This document shows, piece after piece, positions 20,998 through 28,560 of a stretch of DNA of 32,572 nt. Made by a program: the position numbers and the translations under genes. Origin of the DNA: a virus; IMG/VR virus record IMGVR_UViG_3300037502_001844, positions 1 through 32,572 of that record. One strand, written 5' to 3'. Each line of letters starts with the position of its first letter. Position 1 is the first letter of the stretch. The notes beneath the pieces were generated by a model that was not told the DNA's origin, ran no database searches, and saw only the letters and a list, made by a program, of their open reading frames with translations.

Positions 20998-22023
20998 TTA
21001 CAGGAACTGATCAAGCACAATCTGTTTGAGGTTATGCTCATCTGGTCTTTTGATAAAGTTTGCTTTGGCATTCTTGGAAGCAAGATTCTTCGGGTTGACC
21101 TGCGTTGGTGCTGATGCGGCTCTCGGGTTAGCCGGTGCCTTCTTGACCATTGGTGCAGCCTTCTTGCTCTTACCTTCTCGGAGTTTGCGCCCCTCGATCA
21201 TATCTCCAATGGAGAGTTTGAAGTCGGGGAACTTTTGGATCTCAGGGAAGGCGCGGATCAGTTCAGCGGCATACTGGTATTCTGGCGAAGTGCGCTGTTT
21301 CAGGAAGGGGTAAGCCTTTTCCGCTTCAGCGTCGAACTGTCTGCGGTTTGCAACATAGTTCAACTGGGCGGGAAGCTGTTCTTCCAAGGCATCAATAGCA
21401 TTGAGCTTGATTCTCCGAACTTCTTCAGCCGAATACTCGATCTCATTGCCATCTTTACCGGTCACAATCGCACCATCAGGATTCTCCTCAGCCCAGCGTC
21501 TAACCTGTCGAGCGTTCTTGATCTCAGCCTGAATTTCCTGCTCCGATTGAAGCTGGAAATACGGGTTCAGACCTTGACCAACTGGCACCACCTTGGTTTC
21601 CCCAGGCGTATTGTTAGCCTCTAACTCTCCAAGTCTTTCACTGAGTTCCTTCAACTGCTTCTCAGCTTCTTTCTTCTGCGCGGTGAGCTTGTCAATGCGC
21701 TTCTGAACGCCTTTTGGCAGTTTACTGGAGTCCTTCGCGGGTTCCTCGTCCGTCTCGTCTTCCTCGTCAGCTTCTTCAGCTTCATCGGATTCGGTTTCAG
21801 ATTCGGTTTCAGAATCTTCCATCTCGGATTCCTGCTCGGTATCTTCTACCTCGCCTTCTTCCTCGACTTCGGTTTCTGTCTCAGTCTCAGCCTGAGCAGG
21901 CTGCTTTTCGTCATCAGTGAAAAGGGTCTGGCGTAGCAAGCTGGTCAACTGCTCAGAGTCAATCGGCTTGGTGGGCATCGCAGGTTTAGGCTGGCTGCTA
22001 GCAGTTTCGGTATTTTCGGGCAT
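20998..22023 (-). CDS. Head scaffolding protein, 341 aa
   Basis: The protein has a very acidic N-terminal half (residues about 50-95 almost only Glu, Asp, Ser, Thr), a central coiled coil (VQKRIDKLTAQKKEAEKQL) and a basic C-terminus (GKSKKAAPMVKK, SKNAKANFIKRP). Acidic body, coiled coil and basic capsid-binding tail directly before the capsid gene are the classic scaffold profile. No protease motif is seen in it or next to it, so the scaffold may leave the head uncleaved. Confidence 0.85.
   Translation of the reverse strand: MPENTETASSQPKPAMPTKPIDSEQLTSLLRQTLFTDDEKQPAQAETETETEVEEEGEVEDTEQESEMEDSETESETESDEAEEADEEDETDEEPAKDSSKLPKGVQKRIDKLTAQKKEAEKQLKELSERLGELEANNTPGETKVVPVGQGLNPYFQLQSEQEIQAEIKNARQVRRWAEENPDGAIVTGKDGNEIEYSAEEVRRIKLNAIDALEEQLPAQLNYVANRRQFDAEAEKAYPFLKQRTSPEYQYAAELIRAFPEIQKFPDFKLSIGDMIEGRKLREGKSKKAAPMVKKAPANPRAASAPTQVNPKNLASKNAKANFIKRPDEHNLKQIVLDQFL
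21788..21811. repeat. Tandem 12-bp repeat coding for ETES units
   Basis: Two exact copies of GATTCGGTTTCA lie in tandem within the acidic part of the scaffold gene and give the repeated Glu-Thr-Glu-Ser units. Slippage here could vary the length of the acidic segment without loss of frame. Confidence 0.7.
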
Positions 22024-22122
22024 TGGGCAGAAGGTTTAATGACCGTTCAGAGGTCGGAGTATTTGGCAGCGTTTGAGAACTCGCAGAAACTCATCACAAA
22101 ACTAATAGTCGGAACTTACCCG

Positions 22123-22365
22123 TCAAGGGTTAAATTCAAGCTCAGTGAAAGCACGCTCGGCATACTCGTCAATAGTAGCACGCAGGTCGATAAGTGCGGC
22201 AAGTTGTCCAGCATAGTGCGCTCGCTCCTCACCCTGCACCTCAATGTCGATGGTGTTAGCCAGTGCCTGGTTGTGTGCTGACTGGATAACCGCCTGCAAA
22301 GCCTCCATGAAGACTTTCGGCCCCTTGGCAAAGGTAAATGCTTCAATTACGTCTTGCTGGTTCAT
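22123..22365 (-). CDS. Hypothetical small helical protein, 80 aa
   Basis: The start overlaps the portal stop (ATGA) and AAGGA lies six bases upstream, one of the clearer ribosome sites here. The product is helical (VFMEALQAVIQSAH, LAALIDLRATIDEYAERAF) and acidic, without known motifs. Small genes between portal and scaffold are usual in podoviruses; the role is unknown. Confidence 0.75.
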   Translation of the reverse strand: MNQQDVIEAFTFAKGPKVFMEALQAVIQSAHNQALANTIDIEVQGEERAHYAGQLAALIDLRATIDEYAERAFTELEFNP

Positions 22366-24485
22366 GCTTGTCCTTGTTGTGTCATCTGTTCACTAACCGG
22401 AGTAACTCCCATGCGACCGATCTGAGCGTTCTTCTGCTGCACCAGACTCATCTCAAGGTTCTTGACGTAGTTCTGGAGCAGGGCTTGGAAGATCGGATCA
22501 GCCTGTGCTGCCTGCTGCGCCTTCGGGTTTTTAGCAAGAACGTCTTGCGCGTATTGCAGTCGAGCTTGGGCAGTCGGATCGTTCTCACGATACAGAGGTT
22601 CATTGCCAAGCATCATCATGCCGATGTCAGACTGCACCTCACGGAACATCTGCTCGGAGGCAGAGGTCTGATCCATGATGAGGTCACGGGCAGACTCAGG
22701 TGCAACCGCTTCGATGACCATTTGAATGAGTCGGTTGCGGTTCAGCACTCCTCCAACGTCGAGAGGCACCACGAACTGCGCCAGTGCTTGAAGTTTCTTG
22801 GCAACGAGGTCGTTGTCGAGGGTCTGCACGTTGAAACGAATGATGAAGTCATAGCTTCCGCTGATGTCGGTCAGATTCTGCGGCAAAGGCACTCCAGTGA
22901 TGCGCTCGATCTCCTCCTGCGGCATATATTGCAGGCAGAGGCTGAACACCTGACTGTAGATCTTCGCCCAGGTGCCAAGCCAACGATTGACAAGTTGCTG
23001 CTGGGCAAGTTGCGCCTTGATAGGCGGCACAGTGCCTCGGTTCAGGCCGAAGTATTGAGCATGGTTGTTCTCAACCCGCTCGATGAGGTTGAAGGCAGTC
23101 GTCGGTGCGCGGCTGGGTGCCTCCATCCAGGAATAGTCATCAGGACGTGTGACAGGAAGCTGAACGCCTGGGCCGATCTTATTGATGGCACCGATGCGCT
23201 TGACGACCTTGAGCGGCGGCAGCGTCTCGAAAGCAGTGCGGTCACGGATGCTGTCATGCTGTGCCTTGATCTCATCCTGCTCGGTCATGCCAAGCTCGGG
23301 GACACCTCGGCTTTCGGTGATCGGACGACGCAGAACCTCACGACGGAACTCAACAAAGGGATATTCCCCGTGAGCATAGTCGAGGAGTTCGTGTTTGGCG
23401 TAGAGGCTCTCTTCGACCAACGAGGAAAAGACCGTGCAGTAGATGCCAGGAACTCCTTCTGGCCCGATCTGGCGAGCATAGGCGTAGACAATCTCGATGA
23501 GGTTGTCCTGCCGGGTTACTGGTGACGATCCGAGAGCAGTAATTGAGTCAGTAGGGTCGCCATAATAGCTCATCTTGCCTGCTGTGTTAGCCGCAGCCTC
23601 AACAAAGTCCTTGTCCCAGCCGTCCTCGACGATTTTGGCACGTAGTTCCACCTCGGTCATGTAGACTCGGCGAAAGATGACGCGGGCAGATTGCAGGTCG
23701 ATGGTTTCCGGTGGGAAAGCAACCTCCTCAAAGGGCTTGAGGGCAGAAATGCATGGCAGATTGCGGCGAACGTAGCTTTCCTCGATCTTGCCAACGCCAG
23801 TTTCGCGCAGTTCCTTGACCATCTGGCGGGCATCCTTGATGGAATAGCCTGGCATTGCAGCAACAATGAGTTCTGCGGCTTGGTCAGCACTGTCGGGATT
23901 GGTGATCAAGGCTGGAAGGTCAGCAAGCGCACTACCCTGCATCTGCTGGGCAATGGCAGCAACCTCCTCGATGCTGATTTTCTGGAACCGGGTGGCAATC
24001 TGCTGATCCCAGCCGACGTAAAACACCGTCCAGCCGTATTGCAGACCGTATTGCGCTCCAAGCTCGGACTCCCGGCTGACTTCGTGACGCAGTTTCTGCT
24101 GCACAAGCCAATTCATCAGGGTCGTCGCAGCGGAAGCGGAACCCTGATCGTTGAATTCAGTTGGCAAAACAGCAACTTGCGAACGCTCAAACGAGGTCGT
24201 CAGCATTGTTGCAAGCTCATTGATGGTCGAATCTACGAGACGGGTGCGAACATCGGAAGCACCTTCAAACGGGAACGCCTGCTGGTTGTTCGGCAGGTTC
24301 TCGGAGTGCTTTTTACCGTCATCGGACTGCCCTGCCCAGCGGCAGAAACGGATATCATCGGCGTTGTTGAGCCTCTCAAAGTCCGAAGTCGTGTAGAGAC
24401 TGCGGGTAAGTTCGCTGGAAAGCTCATTTACGTCTGGTTCAGCCGTGTAAAAAGCTAGCTTGTCGGTGTTCGTCTTGTTTTCCAT
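22362..24485 (-). CDS. Portal protein, 707 aa
   Basis: Length and order (terminase, portal, scaffold, capsid) define it. Supporting motifs are the N-terminal QAFPFEGASDVRTRLVDST (portal wing start of P22/SU10-like proteins), YGLQYGWTVFYVGWDQ, a stem and barrel region near GVQLPVTRPDDYSW, and a long Gln-rich helical C-terminus (LAQQQLVNRWLG, KAQQAAQADPIF) that probably forms the barrel. Twelve copies would form the DNA entry and exit channel. The start lies one base after the terminase stop. Confidence 0.88.
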   Translation of the reverse strand: MENKTNTDKLAFYTAEPDVNELSSELTRSLYTTSDFERLNNADDIRFCRWAGQSDDGKKHSENLPNNQQAFPFEGASDVRTRLVDSTINELATMLTTSFERSQVAVLPTEFNDQGSASAATTLMNWLVQQKLRHEVSRESELGAQYGLQYGWTVFYVGWDQQIATRFQKISIEEVAAIAQQMQGSALADLPALITNPDSADQAAELIVAAMPGYSIKDARQMVKELRETGVGKIEESYVRRNLPCISALKPFEEVAFPPETIDLQSARVIFRRVYMTEVELRAKIVEDGWDKDFVEAAANTAGKMSYYGDPTDSITALGSSPVTRQDNLIEIVYAYARQIGPEGVPGIYCTVFSSLVEESLYAKHELLDYAHGEYPFVEFRREVLRRPITESRGVPELGMTEQDEIKAQHDSIRDRTAFETLPPLKVVKRIGAINKIGPGVQLPVTRPDDYSWMEAPSRAPTTAFNLIERVENNHAQYFGLNRGTVPPIKAQLAQQQLVNRWLGTWAKIYSQVFSLCLQYMPQEEIERITGVPLPQNLTDISGSYDFIIRFNVQTLDNDLVAKKLQALAQFVVPLDVGGVLNRNRLIQMVIEAVAPESARDLIMDQTSASEQMFREVQSDIGMMMLGNEPLYRENDPTAQARLQYAQDVLAKNPKAQQAAQADPIFQALLQNYVKNLEMSLVQQKNAQIGRMGVTPVSEQMTQQGQA

Positions 24486-24486
24486 G

Positions 24487-26136
24487 TCAGTATGAGCCTA
24501 TGTTTCCAAATGCGCGGTAACCGCCAGTGCCTTGATTTTCGGGATTCATGACCGCAAGGTAGCGCAGAACGTCAACAGGGTCTTTAGTCGCACCCTTGTC
24601 ACCGTCTGCGCCTGTCCATTCTTTGAGAGAGTAAATGATATTGCGGCAATTCTCACTAATGTAGAGTTTAGGCTCGTTATGTAGCGCAAGCAAGGGTTGG
24701 TCTTTGTCCCAAGCAAGCCAGTCGTTGATCATGGATACGCCATCCTCGACGCGGATACCTGCTGCCGGTGTGAAATACATCGGGTCAGGGTCTTCCTGCA
24801 TCAGATCGATGAGGCTTGTGCCGCCATCCTTGCCGATTGCCTGCGTCCCACCTGCTCGCGGGTCAATAAATCGCTCGGCAATCTCCTCCTTGCCCTCTAG
24901 TTCGCTGATGAGTGCCTTGTAATCGTTGATCCCTCGACCTGCTCCGTTGCGTTGTGCAGTGCCAGGACGACCATCTGCCTTGTCAGCAGGCAACGCCCAC
25001 TCACCGTAGCTAATATCGGGCCATTCCCGGTAGATAAACTTGCGACCATGCTCGTCAACTCGTAGCCAAAGCATGAACCAGTTTCGCGCACCAGCAGGGT
25101 CAACTGCCATGTAATTCGTGCCTGTTTCTGGAATTTTGTCTTGCGGAATGATGTTCCAGTCGCCAAACCTCGGGAACTGACTACCCGCCAGGCTTTCGGC
25201 ATAGCCGTAGGCACGGATCTTGACCTCGTAGCCCGTTCTGCCGTGCAATGCTCGCTGAATCTCAGTGAAGGGCGAGTAAGCGTTAAGCTCCGAGTGAAAC
25301 CACATCACCCTGCCGTTGGGCTTGTGACATTTAGCTACGTGGGGCATCATGCCCTTGTCACCACCAGGGACGTTGATCGTGTCTTTGAGCAGGCTGGCAG
25401 GCTTCCAGTCGGTGACCTGTGCGCCAGCCATGTATTCCTTCACGACACTCGTATAGCCTGAGATCGGCGTGAACGTCAGAATCATCTTACCTCGGCGGGA
25501 TGCTAGACGATAGCGCAGCGTCTTGAGCCAGTCGCTGTTCACTTCTTCGTCGATCCAGAGGAAGTCGATCTCACCACCTTCGATGACCTTGATATCCTGG
25601 GACTGGTTCAGGAAGTAGCACTGACTGCGATTCGGCAGCACGAAGGTATTCTCGCTGAACCCGTTCTTCTGCGTGAAGCTGACGTTGGTGATTTTCGTCT
25701 TCTTGGCAGTCTTGAACTCGGCTGGCAGATATTTGTAAACAAGAGGTTGCTGCATCTGCACGCTACTCATGTTCGTGGTATGCACGCACCAAACCCGCTT
25801 ATCGGGATACTTCGACAGCACCTGAGCAACACGTTTTGCAGCATATTCCGACTTACCTGCTCGGTTTCCTCCAAGGATGACAAGCTCGTTGACCTCGGGA
25901 TCGGATAGCATTGCGTCTGCCGTCTTCCAGTGTTCCGGCTCGTAGCCATGCCGGAAGGGATCCATCTTTTCGGCGAGGATCTTGTCCTCGCGTAGCTGCA
26001 GACGACGAACTACCTCGTCCATGCCGACCTGCTTGACCAGTGCCGCGATGACCTCCGGTGACGGAGCAACGAGGATCGGGTGCGGTGTCGGTCTATATTG
26101 CCCAAGGTTGTCCTTGGTGACTTCAAGCTGGAACAT
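24487..26136 (-). CDS. Terminase large subunit
   Basis: The 549 aa protein has the packaging ATPase motifs ILGGNRAGKS (Walker A, residues 89-96) and DFLWIDEE (Walker B plus catalytic Glu, 191-198), a coupling TFTP (221-224), and a C-terminal RNase H-like nuclease with MAVDPAG (343-349), RFIDPRAGG (around Asp425) and a final Asp in KDPVDVLRYL. It translocates DNA into the procapsid and cuts concatemers. The cutting mode (cos, pac, terminal repeats) cannot be told from sequence alone. A short intergenic gap of 49 bases separates it from the small gene before it. Confidence 0.93.
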   Translation of the reverse strand: MFQLEVTKDNLGQYRPTPHPILVAPSPEVIAALVKQVGMDEVVRRLQLREDKILAEKMDPFRHGYEPEHWKTADAMLSDPEVNELVILGGNRAGKSEYAAKRVAQVLSKYPDKRVWCVHTTNMSSVQMQQPLVYKYLPAEFKTAKKTKITNVSFTQKNGFSENTFVLPNRSQCYFLNQSQDIKVIEGGEIDFLWIDEEVNSDWLKTLRYRLASRRGKMILTFTPISGYTSVVKEYMAGAQVTDWKPASLLKDTINVPGGDKGMMPHVAKCHKPNGRVMWFHSELNAYSPFTEIQRALHGRTGYEVKIRAYGYAESLAGSQFPRFGDWNIIPQDKIPETGTNYMAVDPAGARNWFMLWLRVDEHGRKFIYREWPDISYGEWALPADKADGRPGTAQRNGAGRGINDYKALISELEGKEEIAERFIDPRAGGTQAIGKDGGTSLIDLMQEDPDPMYFTPAAGIRVEDGVSMINDWLAWDKDQPLLALHNEPKLYISENCRNIIYSLKEWTGADGDKGATKDPVDVLRYLAVMNPENQGTGGYRAFGNIGSY

Positions 26137-26185
26137 AATCAGTGCCTATCTTCCGATGGGAAGTTGAGAAGGCAATACGGATTAA

Positions 26186-26467
26186 TCACCATTTTTGTTT
26201 GTCAGCCCAATATGCCGCAGACATCTTACCCTTCTTGATGTTCTCAGCGTGCCGTGCCTTGAAGGACTCTCGACGGTTCTTATCGGCTTCAGACTCACCC
26301 TTCTTGTAGGGCGATCCAGAGACACCTTGCTGACCGAAGCGGATCGTTTTCACCTCGCTGCCTTCCTTGGCAACGACAACATGACTCTTGGTCGGATGAC
26401 TGGGAGTGCGCTTTGGCTTGTTATAGCCAGTAACTCCGACTCGGGCTAGGCGTGGGTCTTTCTTCAC
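26186..26467 (-). CDS. Conserved basic phage protein next to terminase, 93 aa
   Basis: GTG start; the sequence runs KKDPRLARVGVTGYNKPKR, then HPTKSHVVVAKEG and KTIRFGQQG, ending with FKARHAENIKKGKMSAAYW. This is a very conserved small phage protein, widespread in podovirus-like genomes next to packaging genes, with no proven function. Its strong basic charge suits DNA binding, and its place just before the large terminase makes a packaging role attractive, but it does not look like a standard small terminase. Confidence 0.85.
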   Translation of the reverse strand: MKKDPRLARVGVTGYNKPKRTPSHPTKSHVVVAKEGSEVKTIRFGQQGVSGSPYKKGESEADKNRRESFKARHAENIKKGKMSAAYWADKQKW

Positions 26468-26525
26468 GCGGCAGAGTAATAGCGCAGAAAATCAAATCAA
26501 GTCCTTGCTTGACTGTTTCTTGTGG

Positions 26526-26626
26526 TATGGTAAGGGAACTTATAGGTTTGCGCTGTGCAAGGCGTGATCCGCCCTCAGGCAAACCCTCAGAGGCTGACGT
26601 TCTTGCACACGTCAGCCTCTTTGTTT
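26526..26626 (+). ncRNA. Candidate plus-strand structured small RNA ending in a terminator
   Basis: On the plus strand, an extended -10 like TGGTATGGT (26523-26531) with a weak TTGCTT 15 bases before TATGGT precedes a compact element. A 7-bp stem joins 26545-26551 with 26579-26585. A short hairpin GGCG/CGCC lies within. A 12-bp terminator hairpin follows. The 8-base terminator loop contains CTTGCAC (26602-26608), exactly complementary to GTGCAAG at 26555-26561. This would allow a pseudoknot or loop-loop contact. Its direction opposes all genes. No family is recognised, and transcription is not shown. Confidence 0.45.
26589..26626 (+). terminator. Strong intrinsic terminator, plus strand
   Basis: A perfect 12-bp stem (26589-26600 with 26609-26620, AGAGGCTGACGT and its complement), an 8-base loop and a TTTGTTT tract form a standard rho-independent terminator in plus sense. 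In minus sense no U-tract follows, so it would hardly stop the operon. Confidence 0.75.
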
Positions 26627-26958
26627 CGGGCATTCCTCGCCTGGCAGAAGATTGTAGCGTCCCTGAGTTGGGCAACGCGGGCAATCGGAGGATTCGGCGC
26701 ACGGTGGACAGCAAATCAGCCGTGCAAAAGGCGCATCCGCAAGGATGGGTTGCGCTCGTTGCCGTTCGACCTGTGTGCTACTGAGCCAGCCGAGCAGGGA
26801 GGCAGCGAGATTATGCGACGGGACTCCCGACGACCTATACGGAAGTGGAGCTTGAGCATGGCAGTTTCCCGGTCAGGGGATTGCTATGCTCTGAAACAGC
26901 CCTCTGCTCCTACCGGAAGCAGTGCCTGACTCCACAGAACCTGACAGAAAGTGCAACC

Positions 26959-26973
26959 TTCAAGTCACTTGAA
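26959..26973. promoter_or_regulatory. 15-bp perfect palindrome, operator-like
   Basis: TTCAAGTCACTTGAA is a perfect inverted repeat (7 bases each side of a central C) at the border of the non-coding region, covering the stop of the 27-aa open frame. A dimeric HTH repressor encoded in the early region could bind here; that is inference. Confidence 0.35.
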
Positions 26974-27048
26974 TGTCCCGGGTGTCATCCATTCCAAGAA
27001 GATGATCAGAGCAGCAGCGGCTGCGAAGTCCGTGAGTAGATCAATCAT
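26965..27048 (-). CDS. Possible 27-aa membrane peptide
   Basis: A short frame, MIDLLTDFAAAAALIIFLEW followed by seven residues, has one hydrophobic stretch and starts inside the stop codon of the preceding gene (ATGA), as most genes of this genome do. Tiny membrane peptides are common in phage early regions. It has no recognisable ribosome site of its own, so coupling would drive translation. Confidence 0.45.
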   Translation of the reverse strand: MIDLLTDFAAAAALIIFLEWMTPGTFK

Positions 27049-27242
27049 AAAAATGCCTCCTTTTCGATAATTACGTTGCCCAGCTTGGGGATGAACACCG
27101 TCCAGTGACGGTCATAGCCGTCCTGATCGGCACAAGGGTAGAGAGGCTGGCAGACTGTCCCTTCCGGCAGCAGGACGACCCTGTTATTGAGGATCGCTTT
27201 GCAGGCTGGCAGTTTCATGGCACCTGGCAGTCCGTAGGGCAT
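27045..27242 (-). CDS. Hypothetical protein, 65 aa
   Basis: Not recognised. It begins MPYGLPGAMKLP, has Cys at about 14, 31 and 37, and a beta-like end (HWTVFIPKLGNVIIEKEAF). The size and dense packing fit the small early genes of phages. It couples by ATGA to a 27-aa hydrophobic frame. No signal peptide is visible. Confidence 0.6.
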   Translation of the reverse strand: MPYGLPGAMKLPACKAILNNRVVLLPEGTVCQPLYPCADQDGYDRHWTVFIPKLGNVIIEKEAFL

Positions 27243-27279
27243 CTATCAGTTCAGAGGAAATTGATAGCAACTTGAGAGT

Positions 27280-27513
27280 TCACTCCGAAACCACCTTTTC
27301 ACTGGCTAGTGAAACACGGTGCTTCTTGATGATCTTCCCGACCTCATGCGCTGCGACTCGGTAGGTTCCAGACGAGATCGCACAGCACTGCTGCCACGGG
27401 GTCGAGTCACCGGGTCGATCACCGTCCTTCATGCCGCTTTGCTTGCTGTAGATCCTAGCTTCACGCAGGAACGACTCCCGTAGGGTTTCGAGGTCGGCGA
27501 TGATGTCAGGCAT
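27280..27513 (-). CDS. Hypothetical protein, 77 aa
   Basis: From the ATG giving MPDIIADLETLRESFLREA the product has two helices, a Cys pair (WQQCCAIS) and a basic helix (VGKIIKKHRVSLAS). A GTG 24 codons earlier lies inside the stop region of the DUF1599 gene, but that extension is Cys/Thr-rich and unconvincing. The function is unknown; it belongs to the early operon. Confidence 0.6.
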   Translation of the reverse strand: MPDIIADLETLRESFLREARIYSKQSGMKDGDRPGDSTPWQQCCAISSGTYRVAAHEVGKIIKKHRVSLASEKVVSE

Positions 27514-27571
27514 TGTATCGTCGCACAATACACTCGGGCAATGTAGCGTGCAGCAGAGGTTTAGCGTCGTC

Positions 27572-27928
27572 TCAGTGCCAGTCACCTTTCAGCACCATGG
27601 CACCGATGAGGCCGTAATTGGCAAGATCCAGCCAAGAGTCTAGCCGACTCTCGTTCTGAGCTTGATCCGGCATCACGCAGTCAGCAGGGCTATCAGCAAG
27701 CTCAATGCCCTTCCGCTTGCTCAACAGGTTGGCGATGCGTGCAGTCTTGTCGTCGCAGCGAACCAGAACTCCGAACTCACCATGGCGGGCGATATTCTGA
27801 CTGCCGTAGTCCTGCTGCTTGCGGTCAAGCGTCTGCACGTTTGCCAAGGCAAGGCGCAGTGCTTTTTGACCGATCTGGGTCTTGATGCCTAGTTCGGCGG
27901 CGAGGTTGGGGATGTAGTCGGGTTCCAT
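27572..27928 (-). CDS. DUF1599 (nucleotide-modification-associated) protein
   Basis: The 118 aa protein has the DUF1599 pattern: QQDYGSQN (39-45), GVLVRCDDK with Arg57 and DDK 59-61, TARIANLL, and ESRLDSWLDLANYGLIGAM near 93-110. The family (also called nucleotide-modification-associated domain 1) is frequent in phages and is thought to act with modified-base pathways; biochemical activity is not established. The start overlaps the stop of the Gp88-like gene as TAATG. Confidence 0.85.
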   Translation of the reverse strand: MEPDYIPNLAAELGIKTQIGQKALRLALANVQTLDRKQQDYGSQNIARHGEFGVLVRCDDKTARIANLLSKRKGIELADSPADCVMPDQAQNESRLDSWLDLANYGLIGAMVLKGDWH

Positions 27929-28560
27929 TATTTTGAGAAGTTCTCCAAGAGAGCAAAAGACTTGTCCTGCAGTGCTGCCAAGCTGTCGTCGGTGTCGATC
28001 TGTAAACCAAGCCGATCTGCTTCTTCCTTCGACCAGACGACCCTGGCAAACTTGAGTTTGTGCAAGTCGATGAGATGGTCATGCTTGCCGCCGTAAGATG
28101 CCTGCAGCATCAAGTTTGCCGGGATCTCATCCAGGTGCTTCACCCAAAACGGCAGTGACTTCGTGAATGCCCAGAACAGGACATCGGGCTTGCTGCGGAT
28201 GAACTCCAACCAGCCGAGGAAATACTGCTCAGAGAAGAAGTCACCAGCAGTGTGAATCCGCACCTTGGTGGCCTTTTTCGGGAAGCAGTCAGTCAGCACC
28301 TGAGCAACCTGCTCTGCGCTCTTCCCCCTTACGGCATCGAAGTTCGCCCAGTATCTCTCCCTGACCGAAGGATAGCGTTCGGTCATGGCAGAGTAGCACT
28401 TAAACACCTGCTTCGGCCCGTTGGTCATCTGTCCAGTCTCACGGTCAACAAATGCCAGGCACTGCTCTGCACCGGGACAGGTAGTTCCAGATGGCAGTGA
28501 CCATGACCAAGCCTTGGGGTCGAAGAGGTATCTGTTTGCCTTGGTAAAGGCTGGCTTCAT
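27928..28560 (-). CDS. Gp88-like phage protein, 210 aa
   Basis: The pattern RIHTAGDFFSEQYFLGWLE (101-119) followed by FWAFTKS, and three N-terminal Cys (28, 34, 55) in TTCPGAEQC and KCYSAM, match the Gp88-type proteins of actinophages and other phages. The Cys set could bind a metal or an Fe-S cluster, but no function is established for the family. It starts inside the stop codon of the preceding gene (TGATG) and is followed by DUF1599. Its cytoplasmic location is inferred from the lack of a signal sequence. Confidence 0.78.
   Translation of the reverse strand: MKPAFTKANRYLFDPKAWSWSLPSGTTCPGAEQCLAFVDRETGQMTNGPKQVFKCYSAMTERYPSVRERYWANFDAVRGKSAEQVAQVLTDCFPKKATKVRIHTAGDFFSEQYFLGWLEFIRSKPDVLFWAFTKSLPFWVKHLDEIPANLMLQASYGGKHDHLIDLHKLKFARVVWSKEEADRLGLQIDTDDSLAALQDKSFALLENFSK

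Larger units (their letters stand above)
26468..26964. other. Non-coding region with several stem-loops
   Basis: This is the only stretch of about 500 bases without a convincing gene. Open frames here have no protein character. Besides the plus-strand RNA candidate it holds inverted repeats. GCACGG/CCGTGC lies at 26699-26725. GCGCATCC with a GCAA loop, GGATG, and closing GCGC lies at 26731-26755. CGGG-ACT-CCCG lies near 26819-26829, and GTCAGG/CCTGAC spans about 26872-26929. The region separates the early genes from the packaging genes, so late promoters, a packaging site or a replication origin are the likely contents, which is inference. Confidence 0.55.

Noticed and set aside
22047-22094. 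15-codon micro-ORF on the minus strand between portal-side gene and scaffold
   Set aside because: No coupling to a neighbouring gene, no ribosome site and no recognisable feature.
22338-23525. Plus-strand open frame of 395 codons opposite the portal
   Set aside because: Antisense shadow of the portal gene without motifs.
26421-26714. Minus-strand open frame of 97 codons
   Set aside because: It overlaps the conserved 93-aa gene in another frame and shows no family pattern.
26555-26929. Plus-strand open frame in the non-coding region
   Set aside because: It runs through the terminator hairpin and has low-complexity, Arg/Ser/Cys-rich composition; the RNA reading is better supported.
26641-26940. 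Possible tRNA gene, suggested by GTTCGACC near 26764
   Set aside because: No matching T-stem, acceptor stem or anticodon arm can be built around it on either strand.
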